NCBI GenBank assembly: GCA_027039465.1
Contig: JALWEA010000265.1
Location: forward strand, 1 to 12,122
DNA length: 12,122 bases
Origin: Calditrichia bacterium
GTDB taxonomy: Bacteria > Calditrichota > Calditrichia > Calditrichales > Calditrichaceae
Reading direction: 5' to 3'
Shown piece by piece: positions 6,339-12,122 of this stretch. Each line of letters begins with the position of its first letter. The first letter of the stretch is position 1. A program made the position numbers and the translations under genes. The notes below the pieces were generated by a model. It saw only the letters and a program-made list of their open reading frames with translations. It made no database searches and was not told the origin of the DNA.

Positions 6339-8141
6339 ATGTTGAATTTTAAGTCTTTTCTTATCGTCTTAATTTTATTTGTTGGTATTAACATTGGAAA
6401 ATCAACCGCACAAAATAATATTCTTCGCCATTATGCGCCGATTGATATCAATCAATGGACACTGTGGTTCAGCCAATGGGGTACCGGCTGCGATGATCCT
6501 TATTCCAAATGGTTTTCCGGTTATTTCCCCATAGAAAAAGGCGGTGTCATTTATGATGATGAAGTTCTCTGGGGCGGCGTGGTTCATGATGGGCGGACGC
6601 CGGCCTTGCGCGTTGGCGGTATGCTTTTTAGAAGCGGCGTAGTTCCCGGCTGGATTATTAAAGAAGGCTCTCCGGACAAATGGCCGGAAACCGTTGACCC
6701 GAATTCGCCCCGAGTGCGTATCTATCGTATGCGCCGGGATATCTTTCATATTGATCCCGATTCGTTAAAACAGGATGCTGCCATTACTTTTCATGTACCA
6801 CTTGATCAGGTTACTGCGGAATTAACCGATTCACTCCGTGCCCGATACATGAAAGATTGGAATGAATGGCCGGCGGATTTGGGCGCGCCTTATTACGATC
6901 GTAATCGCAACGGCAAATACGATCCCGATTACGATGAACCCGGCATTTTAGGCGCCGATCAGGTTATTTGGTATGTGGTTAATGATGCCAATGACTCCAG
7001 ATCGATGAACTTGCTTGGTTCGCCGCCGATAGGTATTGAGCTGCAAATTACGGTTTGGGCTTACCGACTTGGTTACTGCCAAACGGTTTTCCGGCGCTAC
7101 CGCTTGATTAATAAATCGGGCGCCGTTATCGATTCCATGTTTTTCAGCCAGTTTGCCGAGCCCGACCTTGGTGATTTTCGCGATAATCTTGGCGGATGCG
7201 ACAGCGCACGAAGTTTTGCCTTTGTTTACAACGGTCAGGCAAATGATGATTTATTCAATCGGCTTGGAATGGCGCCTCCCGCCGTAGGATATATTTTACT
7301 GCAAGGGCCTGCGGTTCCGGCTTGGGATAGTACGGGTATCGTTAATTTTAAAAGAACAAGTCACATTAGAAACTTACCCATGACTTCTTTTTGGCTCCAT
7401 CAAACCGGTGGCGGTGTTCCTCCCCCGACGCTCGGCGATTATGAGAACGGAGCTCTGGATGCCTATGCCATTTTAAACGGGTATGCATATAGAGATGCCT
7501 ACAGATTATGGCCGCAACATAAAGTAAGTTTGCCTTATTCGGTCATTACAAAGTTTCCAGCCAACGGCAATCCGTTAACAGGTCAGGGCGATATTGACGG
7601 AAAGGGAAATAGCGTTGGGCCTGGCACACGTTACTTTTTCATGAATACCGGGCCGTTTACCATGCAACCGGGTGATGTTCAGGATATTATTGTAGCCACC
7701 GTGGGCGCCATTCCGGATGCTTTAGGCGATAACTATTCTTCTTTAAAAAATTTATTTCGCCTCATGGATGCCGTGCGCCAATTCTACGGTTATTTTCCTG
7801 ATTTTCAGGAACCGCTTGGCCCGCGCAATCCCAAACCTACACCAACCGACACAACCAAGTTTTATTATTTCCATTTGGAGAATTCAAGTCCCAATCCGTT
7901 TACACAAAATACACTGATTAGATTTCAACTGCACGCCCCTTTGCATGTTCAACTGACCGTTTACAATATGCTGGGACAAAAAATTCGCACTCTGTTTAAC
8001 GGAACGTTGAGTAAGGGACAATTCGGTTTTCGTTGGGACGGGAGAAACAGTGCCGGCATTTTGGTGCCATCGGGTGTTTATTTTGTGCGCTTAAAAAGCC
8101 AACGATTGGTACAGTGGCAAAAGATTTTATTCTTAAAATAG
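6339..8141 (+). CDS. Secreted protein of unknown function with type IX (Por) sorting domain
   Basis: This is a 600-residue exported protein. A signal peptide covers about residues 1-24 (hydrophobic 7-20, cleavage near STAQ-NN). The large middle part (25-505) belongs to no family I can name. It is rich in aromatic residues and Asp, and contains DRNRNGKYDPDYDEPG at 187-202, a DxNxNGxxD loop of the kind that binds calcium. The last ~90 residues are a sorting domain of the TIGR04183 type: SSPNPF at 516-521, VQLTVYNMLGQKIRTL at 537-552, and SGVYFVRL then KILFLK at the end. In family terms this region directs passage through the type IX secretion system and surface anchoring or release. GGGGAG (6327-6332) lies 6 bases before the ATG, and there is a strong promoter upstream. 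The domain assignments are solid; the function is unknown. Confidence 0.88.
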   Translation: MLNFKSFLIVLILFVGINIGKSTAQNNILRHYAPIDINQWTLWFSQWGTGCDDPYSKWFSGYFPIEKGGVIYDDEVLWGGVVHDGRTPALRVGGMLFRSGVVPGWIIKEGSPDKWPETVDPNSPRVRIYRMRRDIFHIDPDSLKQDAAITFHVPLDQVTAELTDSLRARYMKDWNEWPADLGAPYYDRNRNGKYDPDYDEPGILGADQVIWYVVNDANDSRSMNLLGSPPIGIELQITVWAYRLGYCQTVFRRYRLINKSGAVIDSMFFSQFAEPDLGDFRDNLGGCDSARSFAFVYNGQANDDLFNRLGMAPPAVGYILLQGPAVPAWDSTGIVNFKRTSHIRNLPMTSFWLHQTGGGVPPPTLGDYENGALDAYAILNGYAYRDAYRLWPQHKVSLPYSVITKFPANGNPLTGQGDIDGKGNSVGPGTRYFFMNTGPFTMQPGDVQDIIVATVGAIPDALGDNYSSLKNLFRLMDAVRQFYGYFPDFQEPLGPRNPKPTPTDTTKFYYFHLENSSPNPFTQNTLIRFQLHAPLHVQLTVYNMLGQKIRTLFNGTLSKGQFGFRWDGRNSAGILVPSGVYFVRLKSQRLVQWQKILFLK

Positions 8142-8149
8142 CATAACCC

Positions 8150-8178
8150 TTGCACTCAATGGGCATTGCTTTTATCTT
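8150..8178 (+). promoter_or_regulatory. Possible promoter of psiE-like gene
   Basis: TTGCAC (8150-8155) and TATCTT (8173-8178) have a 17-base spacer. The spacer contains CAATG-GG-CATTG (8157-8168), an inverted repeat that could bind a regulator. Alternatively this inverted repeat plus the following TTTTATCTTT could act as a weak terminator for the upstream gene. Confidence 0.4.
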
Positions 8179-8202
8179 TATGGCAAAAAAAAGGTTACAG
8201 CC

Positions 8203-8637
8203 ATGGACCAATCAAACAATTTAATTGAGAATCTGTTTCTTTGGGCCGAACGCATTGTTTATTTATTGATCGCCATTCTGCTGCTTATTACCGCATTTTT
8301 CCTGATTTACAATTCAGGTTTGGCTCTGATTCATTCCTTCGAAGAAAAAGACTTTATCCGGGGCGCTCTGCATGTGATCGATCGCGTGCTGTTAACATTG
8401 ATGGTTGTGGAAATTATTTACACGGTAAAAATATCGCTGCGAGCTCACACGCTTTCCGTTGAACCGTTTATCATGGTCGGCCTTATCGCCTCGATTCGGC
8501 GTATTTTGATCATCAGCGTGGAAAGCGCATACCTGACCGAACGCTTTAATCAGCACATGATCGAGATGGGCGTGCTTGGGTTTATTATTATTGTGTTGAT
8601 TTTTAGCCTGCTGGCCTGCAGGAAGAAAAAGCTTTGA
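8203..8637 (+). CDS. PsiE-family inner-membrane protein
   Basis: This 144-residue protein has about four membrane helices (near 17-40, 57-77, 88-106 and 121-138). It carries the hallmark segment EPFIMVGLIASIRRILIIS (about 87-105), which identifies the phosphate-starvation-inducible E (PsiE) family; 144 residues is normal for it. Biochemical function is not established. The tail ends in CRKKKL, a positive cytoplasmic end. The gene starts 61 bases after the sorting-domain protein gene. AAAGG lies about 8 bases before the ATG, and a separate weak promoter is possible in the gap. It converges with the C25 peptidase gene, leaving 33 bases. No Pho box was recognisable, so phosphate control is not claimed. 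Confidence 0.85.
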   Translation: MDQSNNLIENLFLWAERIVYLLIAILLLITAFFLIYNSGLALIHSFEEKDFIRGALHVIDRVLLTLMVVEIIYTVKISLRAHTLSVEPFIMVGLIASIRRILIISVESAYLTERFNQHMIEMGVLGFIIIVLIFSLLACRKKKL

Positions 8638-8650
8638 AAATCAGGATTTT
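8637..8650. terminator. Weak bidirectional terminator candidate between convergent genes
   Basis: AAAATC (8637-8642) and GATTTT (8645-8650) form an AT-rich symmetric stem overlapping the psiE-like stop. On the plus strand, ACTTTTG follows. The stem is too weak to be convincing alone, but its place in the 33-base convergent gap fits. Confidence 0.25.
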
Positions 8651-8670
8651 ACTTTTGTCCGCATCCTTCA

Positions 8671-11043
8671 TCACCGCACCAGCAGCATCTTCTCCGTCTG
8701 CACGGTTCGCCCGTCGATTTGCAATCGATACAAGTACACTCCGCTTGGTAAATCACCCGCATTAAAATGCACGCGATAGTTTCCCGACCGTTGCCGCGCT
8801 TTGACCAATTGCCCGACCTTTTGTCCCAATAAATTGTAAACATTCAGTTCCACCAAAGCGGTGGAAGGTACGTAAACGGAATAAGCGATAATCGTTGTCG
8901 AATTAAACGGATTCGGATAGTTGGCGCTTAATTTGGATGTCTTTACCAACAAATTGCCGCCGATTATTGCCGACGGCTCATCCACATTGATCGGGAAAAA
9001 TACGGGCTTGCAATTATATCCGGAAACCACAATATCCGCCGAGCCGGTTTGCGAAAGCGGCGGATCGATTCTGATCTCGGCATTACCCAAAGAATCGGTG
9101 TAACCGAACCCGTACAACAATGAATCCTTAATTAAAGCGCAGGTCAATTGCGAAACGGGCTCTCCGTCGGAGGTCACATGTACTTCAATGGAAGTGGTAT
9201 TTAAAAAGATCGTTTGAGGATATTCCGCTTCCACCGGAATGGGTTCTTCCGTCCAAATTCCCAATGCGGGATCGCTGAGAACATTGCAATCATAAAAGCA
9301 CCAACGCATAGCTCCTTCTTCATGCTGATCGGGCGCATTGACCCACGGCGCGGTCTTGATTTTAGAATATTTATGCGCCTCGCCAATACGAAAATATCGA
9401 TCCGCATAAATGGCATTGACAAATTCCCGTTGCAAATGGGTGGACGGCCCTTCCGTTGTTCCTTCATTGAACCAGCCGTAACGCGAATTGCCCACGAATC
9501 CGACGGCAAAATTATTAATCTTCACCATTTCTTCGGCAATGCAATCTTCATAATCAAAGGCGCCGCAATCACAACCCTGGGTATTTACCAATGTAAAATT
9601 GTGCGTTACCCCGTCCACCTGTGAAAAATTTTCATCCGTAATATCGCTGCTGTACAAACGCATGACATAAGTCGTGTTGGCGTGCCCCGCATGGTACACA
9701 AAGGACTTGCCCCGATTGATTTGTTGCATGATGGTACTTCCGCTCCATTGCGCGGGCGCCAAATCGCGATCGTACAATGTTACAAAAGGATCATCTTCAT
9801 TAATGCCATCAGTCGTGTAGCCGTTATCATCATGGTGCCCGACCAGCAAATCCATGTAATCGGCGCCCCAAGTCAAAGGATCATCCCACAATTTTTCCCC
9901 TGCCAGCAAAGGGCGGTTCAACTCACCGGTCACCGGATTATCCTGATAGCTTATGATTTTGTGCAGCATCCGCTGCAATTCTTCCGAATTACTGAATGGT
10001 AATCGGGCCACGGAAACCTCGGGCAGTAAATCATCCTCGCCGATTTCGCCCCATTTGTCATCGCCGTCATCGTTCCACGTGCCGTCCAAAGCCGAATAGT
10101 ACAAATCCGCAGGGATGTTGTCATCCTGATAAATTTGATCCGATTGCACCACACAATAAAATCCGCAATAAGGAACCCATTCCACATCGCCGCCCAAAAG
10201 CACATATTCGATGTTGTGGCGATTATATTCCTGAATGATAAAATTGCGTATGGATTCCTTATGGGTCGGTGCGGGCATAACGGAATAAATGGAATCCGTA
10301 CTCACGATGCGCATTTTAATGCCGCGAATTAAATACAAGTATTCCAGAGCGTTGAAGGCGTCGGTAAATTGCGAAGGCGTAACAATGAGAAGCCGGTAAG
10401 TGCTATCGGAACGCGTTTCCGTTTGTGGATAGGAATCGATTGCATCCGGATTTTGAGCAAAAGCCGACACGGCATTCCGAATTTGCGGAGACGACTTCAG
10501 TAAGCCCAATGCCTTTTGCGCTTTCGGCGATTGACTTGTGTGGATACGAATGGTAATCGTCGAGTAATAAAAAAGCTTTCCATCCGCAGGCAGATAGATC
10601 GTCGGAGTAAAAACACTCAAAGCAAAAGCGTAACCGTTCATAAAAGAGGTGCTAAGCTTGCCGCTTAATTTGGCCGGAAAATTTTCATGGCTTTGGTACA
10701 AGCGTTCGTCTTTAACGAATCGGGCGGGTGAGGCAATCGAAACAGGCCGCGAAAATTGCGCAGGCAACAGATTAAAGGTGCCTGGTATTTCCTTCCGGTC
10801 GGAAGGCAAAATTTCCATGGAATCCGCGACTTCTCCTGGCGGCAATAACAAAGAAAGCGCATGATACGGCAAAAGCGGTTGTCCTGGTTGGCCCATCTGC
10901 TTTGTGCCAGGAAAGCGGATGATCTGGTAACGACCGTGTTGTTCAATTGTGTATTGATTAAAATGATAGACCTTTTCAATGGTAGCGGCCTGAAGCCCAA
11001 AAACAAAAAAGAGAAACGACGTTAAGAGCATTAAAATTTTCAT
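8671..11043 (-). CDS. Gingipain-like C25 cysteine peptidase with type IX sorting domain
   Basis: I choose the ATG at 11043 (790 residues); numbering here is from that Met. The signal peptide is about 1-19 (MKILMLL...GLQA). A propeptide-like beta-rich region runs to about 200, with the C25 catalytic domain at about 215-590. The catalytic His is predicted as His454 in YHAGHANT and the Cys as Cys491 in NTQGCDCGAFD, both in gingipain-like contexts. An acidic stretch DGTWNDDGDDKWGE (about 320-333) probably binds calcium. A beta-sandwich region (about 605-690) leads to a TIGR04183-type sorting domain (NYPNPFNSTT at about 708, LNVYNLLGQKV, SGVYLYRL, ending KMLLVR). It is therefore a likely surface or secreted zymogen protease delivered by the type IX system. 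An in-frame upstream ATG at 11070 would add nine residues (MLGKTGHFT) before the signal, but it has no ribosome site. Confidence 0.9.
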   Translation of the reverse strand: MKILMLLTSFLFFVFGLQAATIEKVYHFNQYTIEQHGRYQIIRFPGTKQMGQPGQPLLPYHALSLLLPPGEVADSMEILPSDRKEIPGTFNLLPAQFSRPVSIASPARFVKDERLYQSHENFPAKLSGKLSTSFMNGYAFALSVFTPTIYLPADGKLFYYSTITIRIHTSQSPKAQKALGLLKSSPQIRNAVSAFAQNPDAIDSYPQTETRSDSTYRLLIVTPSQFTDAFNALEYLYLIRGIKMRIVSTDSIYSVMPAPTHKESIRNFIIQEYNRHNIEYVLLGGDVEWVPYCGFYCVVQSDQIYQDDNIPADLYYSALDGTWNDDGDDKWGEIGEDDLLPEVSVARLPFSNSEELQRMLHKIISYQDNPVTGELNRPLLAGEKLWDDPLTWGADYMDLLVGHHDDNGYTTDGINEDDPFVTLYDRDLAPAQWSGSTIMQQINRGKSFVYHAGHANTTYVMRLYSSDITDENFSQVDGVTHNFTLVNTQGCDCGAFDYEDCIAEEMVKINNFAVGFVGNSRYGWFNEGTTEGPSTHLQREFVNAIYADRYFRIGEAHKYSKIKTAPWVNAPDQHEEGAMRWCFYDCNVLSDPALGIWTEEPIPVEAEYPQTIFLNTTSIEVHVTSDGEPVSQLTCALIKDSLLYGFGYTDSLGNAEIRIDPPLSQTGSADIVVSGYNCKPVFFPINVDEPSAIIGGNLLVKTSKLSANYPNPFNSTTIIAYSVYVPSTALVELNVYNLLGQKVGQLVKARQRSGNYRVHFNAGDLPSGVYLYRLQIDGRTVQTEKMLLVR

Positions 11044-11052
11044 GGTGAAATG

Positions 11053-11056
11053 TCCT
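11053..11056 (-). promoter_or_regulatory. Ribosome binding site deciding the C25 peptidase start
   Basis: AGGA on the minus strand lies 9 bases before the ATG at 11043. The upstream ATG at 11070 is preceded by AAACGAAATTC, with no Shine-Dalgarno. It is also only a few bases past the predicted transcription start. Confidence 0.6.
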
Positions 11057-11081
11057 GTTTTACCTAACATGAATTTCGTTT

Positions 11082-11110
11082 AAAATAATACATTTAAAAG
11101 CATCGAACAA
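11082..11110 (-). promoter_or_regulatory. Promoter of the C25 peptidase gene
   Basis: On the minus strand, TTGTTC (11110-11105) and TATTTT (11087-11082) are 17 bases apart. The predicted start near 11075 gives a leader of about 30 bases to the ATG at 11043. Confidence 0.55.
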
Positions 11111-11357
11111 CTTTTATAGTATCGGAGCTTTGGGGAATGTTCTAATTTGCCGTCTTTCCTTTAAGCATCATTTCGATTGTTAATATCGAATCAAAATCTT
11201 TTTAAATTTCACGGAACAATCCGCACCTTGGCAAATTGTTAATCTCAATATGAAATAAAACATGCCTTTAGTTCGTTAGACAAAATAACGCAAATGATTT
11301 GCAATGGAGATATTCAATAAAATGCATTTGTTTGAAAAACGTACTCGATAAAAAAAT

Positions 11358-11386
11358 TTGCATTAATAAATAAAATATCTTATTAT
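11358..11386 (+). promoter_or_regulatory. Promoter of the PerR-like gene
   Basis: TTGCAT (11358-11363) and TATTAT (11381-11386) are separated by exactly 17 bases. The predicted start near 11393 falls inside the PerR-like box that follows. Confidence 0.6.
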
Positions 11387-11387
11387 T

Positions 11388-11402
11388 TGATAACAATTAT
11401 TA
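11388..11402 (+). promoter_or_regulatory. PerR/Fur-type operator upstream of perR
   Basis: TGATAACAATTATTA matches the 7-1-7 Fur-family consensus TGATAAT-N-ATTATCA at 12 of 14 informative positions. It lies immediately after the -10 hexamer and over the predicted start, a position suited to autorepression. Confidence 0.6.
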
Positions 11403-11423
11403 TTTAATTAAACCGGATTGAGA

Positions 11424-11870
11424 ATGACGGACAAAGAAAAAATAGACAGATTTATTCAAAAATGCAGGGAACATCATTTGAGTGTTACCCCGCAGCGTTT
11501 GGCGGTTTACCGTGAAATAATGGATGACCATTCGCATCCGAATCCCGAAACAATTTACAAACGGGTTAAGGAGCAGTTCCCGACGATCTCGTTTGCTACC
11601 GTGTACAAAACGTTGGAAACCTTTGAAAAATACGGTATTATCTCGATCGTGACAACCATCCACAACACGGTTCGCTACGACCCGATTACCGAACCGCACC
11701 ACCATGCCATTTGCGTGCGCTGCAAAAAGGTCATTGACATTTTTGACGATCAGTTAAATCATTTAACCGTACCTGAGGCCGTAACCAAAGGCGGGAATCA
11801 GTACTTGGGTTATTCGGTACAGTTCAATATTATTTGTGCGGATTGTTTGGCAAAAGAAAAAAATCAATAA
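11424..11870 (+). CDS. perR: PerR-type peroxide-sensing Fur-family repressor
   Basis: This 148-residue Fur-family regulator has an N-terminal winged helix (VTPQR at 21-25; ATVYKTLETF at 58-67, recognition helix). Every residue of the Bacillus PerR regulatory metal site has an equivalent one position later: His38, Asp86, His92, His94 and Asp105. The four structural zinc cysteines are Cys97, Cys100, Cys138 and Cys141. PerR-type proteins use bound Fe(II) or Mn(II). Peroxide oxidises iron-ligating histidines and releases the repressor from DNA. An Asp at 86, the PerR-diagnostic position, favours PerR over Fur or Zur. I use ATG 11424, with GGA 6 bases upstream; an in-frame TTG at 11418 would start on top of that site. 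The next gene, dps, is a classical PerR target and has its own box. Confidence 0.87.
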   Translation: MTDKEKIDRFIQKCREHHLSVTPQRLAVYREIMDDHSHPNPETIYKRVKEQFPTISFATVYKTLETFEKYGIISIVTTIHNTVRYDPITEPHHHAICVRCKKVIDIFDDQLNHLTVPEAVTKGGNQYLGYSVQFNIICADCLAKEKNQ

Positions 11871-11887
11871 AATTTGAAATTTAACCT

Positions 11888-11914
11888 GGGGTTGGGAATA
11901 AACCCCGTTTTTTT
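11888..11914 (+). terminator. Intrinsic terminator after perR
   Basis: GGGGTT (11888-11893) pairs with AACCCC (11901-11906) around a 7-base loop, and a G plus seven T residues follow (11908-11914). The site is 18 bases past the perR stop, so dps should be transcribed mainly from its own promoter. Confidence 0.85.
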
Positions 11915-11925
11915 AGGGTTTTATA

Positions 11926-11940
11926 TAATAATAATTATCA
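11926..11940 (+). promoter_or_regulatory. PerR/Fur-type operator upstream of dps
   Basis: TAATAATAATTATCA matches TGATAAT-N-ATTATCA at 13 of 14 informative positions. Its last six bases are the predicted -35 hexamer of the dps promoter, so a bound repressor would block polymerase. Confidence 0.65.
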
Positions 11941-11963
11941 TTTAATAATTTATTTCATATAAA
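11935..11963 (+). promoter_or_regulatory. Promoter of the dps gene
   Basis: TTATCA (11935-11940) and TATAAA (11958-11963) are 17 bases apart. The -35 match is 4 of 6. The predicted start near 11970 would fall on the ribosome site, so the true start may be slightly different. Confidence 0.4.
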
Positions 11964-11978
11964 CAAAAAGGAGAAATT

Positions 11979-12122
11979 ATGGAACACAAACAACTTATCG
12001 ACAAGCTCAACACCAATGTTGCTAACCTGCAGGTACTTTACGTTAAGCTGCACAATTATCATTGGAATGTTCGTGGCGCACAATTCTTCAGCATTCATCA
12101 GGTCACGGAAAGTTATTATGAT
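11979..12122 (+). CDS. dps: Dps-family ferritin-like DNA-protection protein, partial
   Basis: The first 48 codons are present and the rest lies beyond the right edge. YHWNVRG at 27-33, followed by FFSIHQVTESYYD at 36-48, is the Dps signature. His28 and His40 have the 12-residue spacing of Dps ferroxidase ligands, with Glu44 at the next ligand position. Dps proteins form dodecamers that oxidise and store iron using peroxide. AAGGAG (11968-11973) is 5 bases before the ATG. It is a predicted target of the adjacent PerR. Confidence 0.9.
   Translation, partial: MEHKQLIDKLNTNVANLQVLYVKLHNYHWNVRGAQFFSIHQVTESYYD

Larger units (their letters stand above)
11071..11423. promoter_or_regulatory. Divergent regulatory region between C25 peptidase and perR
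   Basis: This AT-rich 353-base gap has no gene. It holds outward promoters for both neighbours and a PerR-like box. Inverted repeats are at 11172-11190 (TTCGAT/ATCGAA around 7 bases) and 11290-11302 (GCAAAT-G-ATTTGC, perfect). Both are possible operators without an assigned regulator. Confidence 0.55.

Noticed and set aside
8157..8178. Intrinsic terminator after the 6339 gene
   Set aside because: The 5-bp stem has a 2-base loop and the T-run is interrupted; the promoter reading (TTGCAC, 17 bases, TATCTT) is at least as good.
9214..9624. Plus-strand open frame of 136 codons
   Set aside because: It is antisense to the C25 catalytic domain and is composition-driven.
11418..11423. TTG start for the PerR gene at 11418
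   Set aside because: It would sit directly on the GGA ribosome site; the ATG at 11424 has suitable spacing and gives ligand positions parallel to known PerR.

Overview
The window is about 45% GC by eye and probably comes from a Gram-negative bacterium of the FCB group. A Caldithrix-like member of Calditrichota fits best, by inference. Three things point there: two secreted proteins carry the Por/type IX secretion C-terminal sorting domain, one of them a gingipain-like C25 protease; a lipoprotein is paired with a divergent TRAP solute-binding protein; and the long non-coding gaps are filled with repeats. I saw no rRNA, tRNA, CRISPR array or transposase gene.

Layout. Positions 1-2154 (minus strand) hold a probable operon read as tatT-type TPR lipoprotein, then DctP/TatP-type periplasmic binding protein, then a NIF3-family protein cut by the window edge. 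The last two overlap by 4 bases. Positions 2155-2889 hold no gene, only a composite repeat and two strong hairpins. Positions 2890-5090 (minus) hold the classic NfeD protease plus slipin pair, with a good sigma-70-type promoter at 5123-5151. Positions 5101-6260 are again gene-free. They hold a second copy of the composite repeat, apparently split by a 434-bp segment with terminal inverted repeats that carries seven hairpins, and then a low-complexity tract.

Positions 6339-8141 (plus) encode a secreted protein of unknown function with a sorting domain, and 8203-8637 (plus) encode a PsiE-family membrane protein. These converge with a C25 peptidase at 8671-11043 (minus). From 11071 to the right edge is a divergent regulatory region, then a PerR-type regulator, a terminator and the start of a Dps gene.

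How the genes fit together. PerR and Dps form a peroxide/iron stress module: each has a 7-1-7 PerR/Fur-like box placed at its own predicted promoter. NfeD and slipin form a membrane protease/scaffold pair. The tatT-tatP genes supply the extracytoplasmic half of a TPAT-type TRAP transporter, but no membrane (Q/M) subunit is visible here. The two sorting-domain proteins would be type IX secretion clients. The most unusual material is the nested repeat architecture between nfeD and the gene at 6339, and the divergent ligand site of the TatP-like protein.
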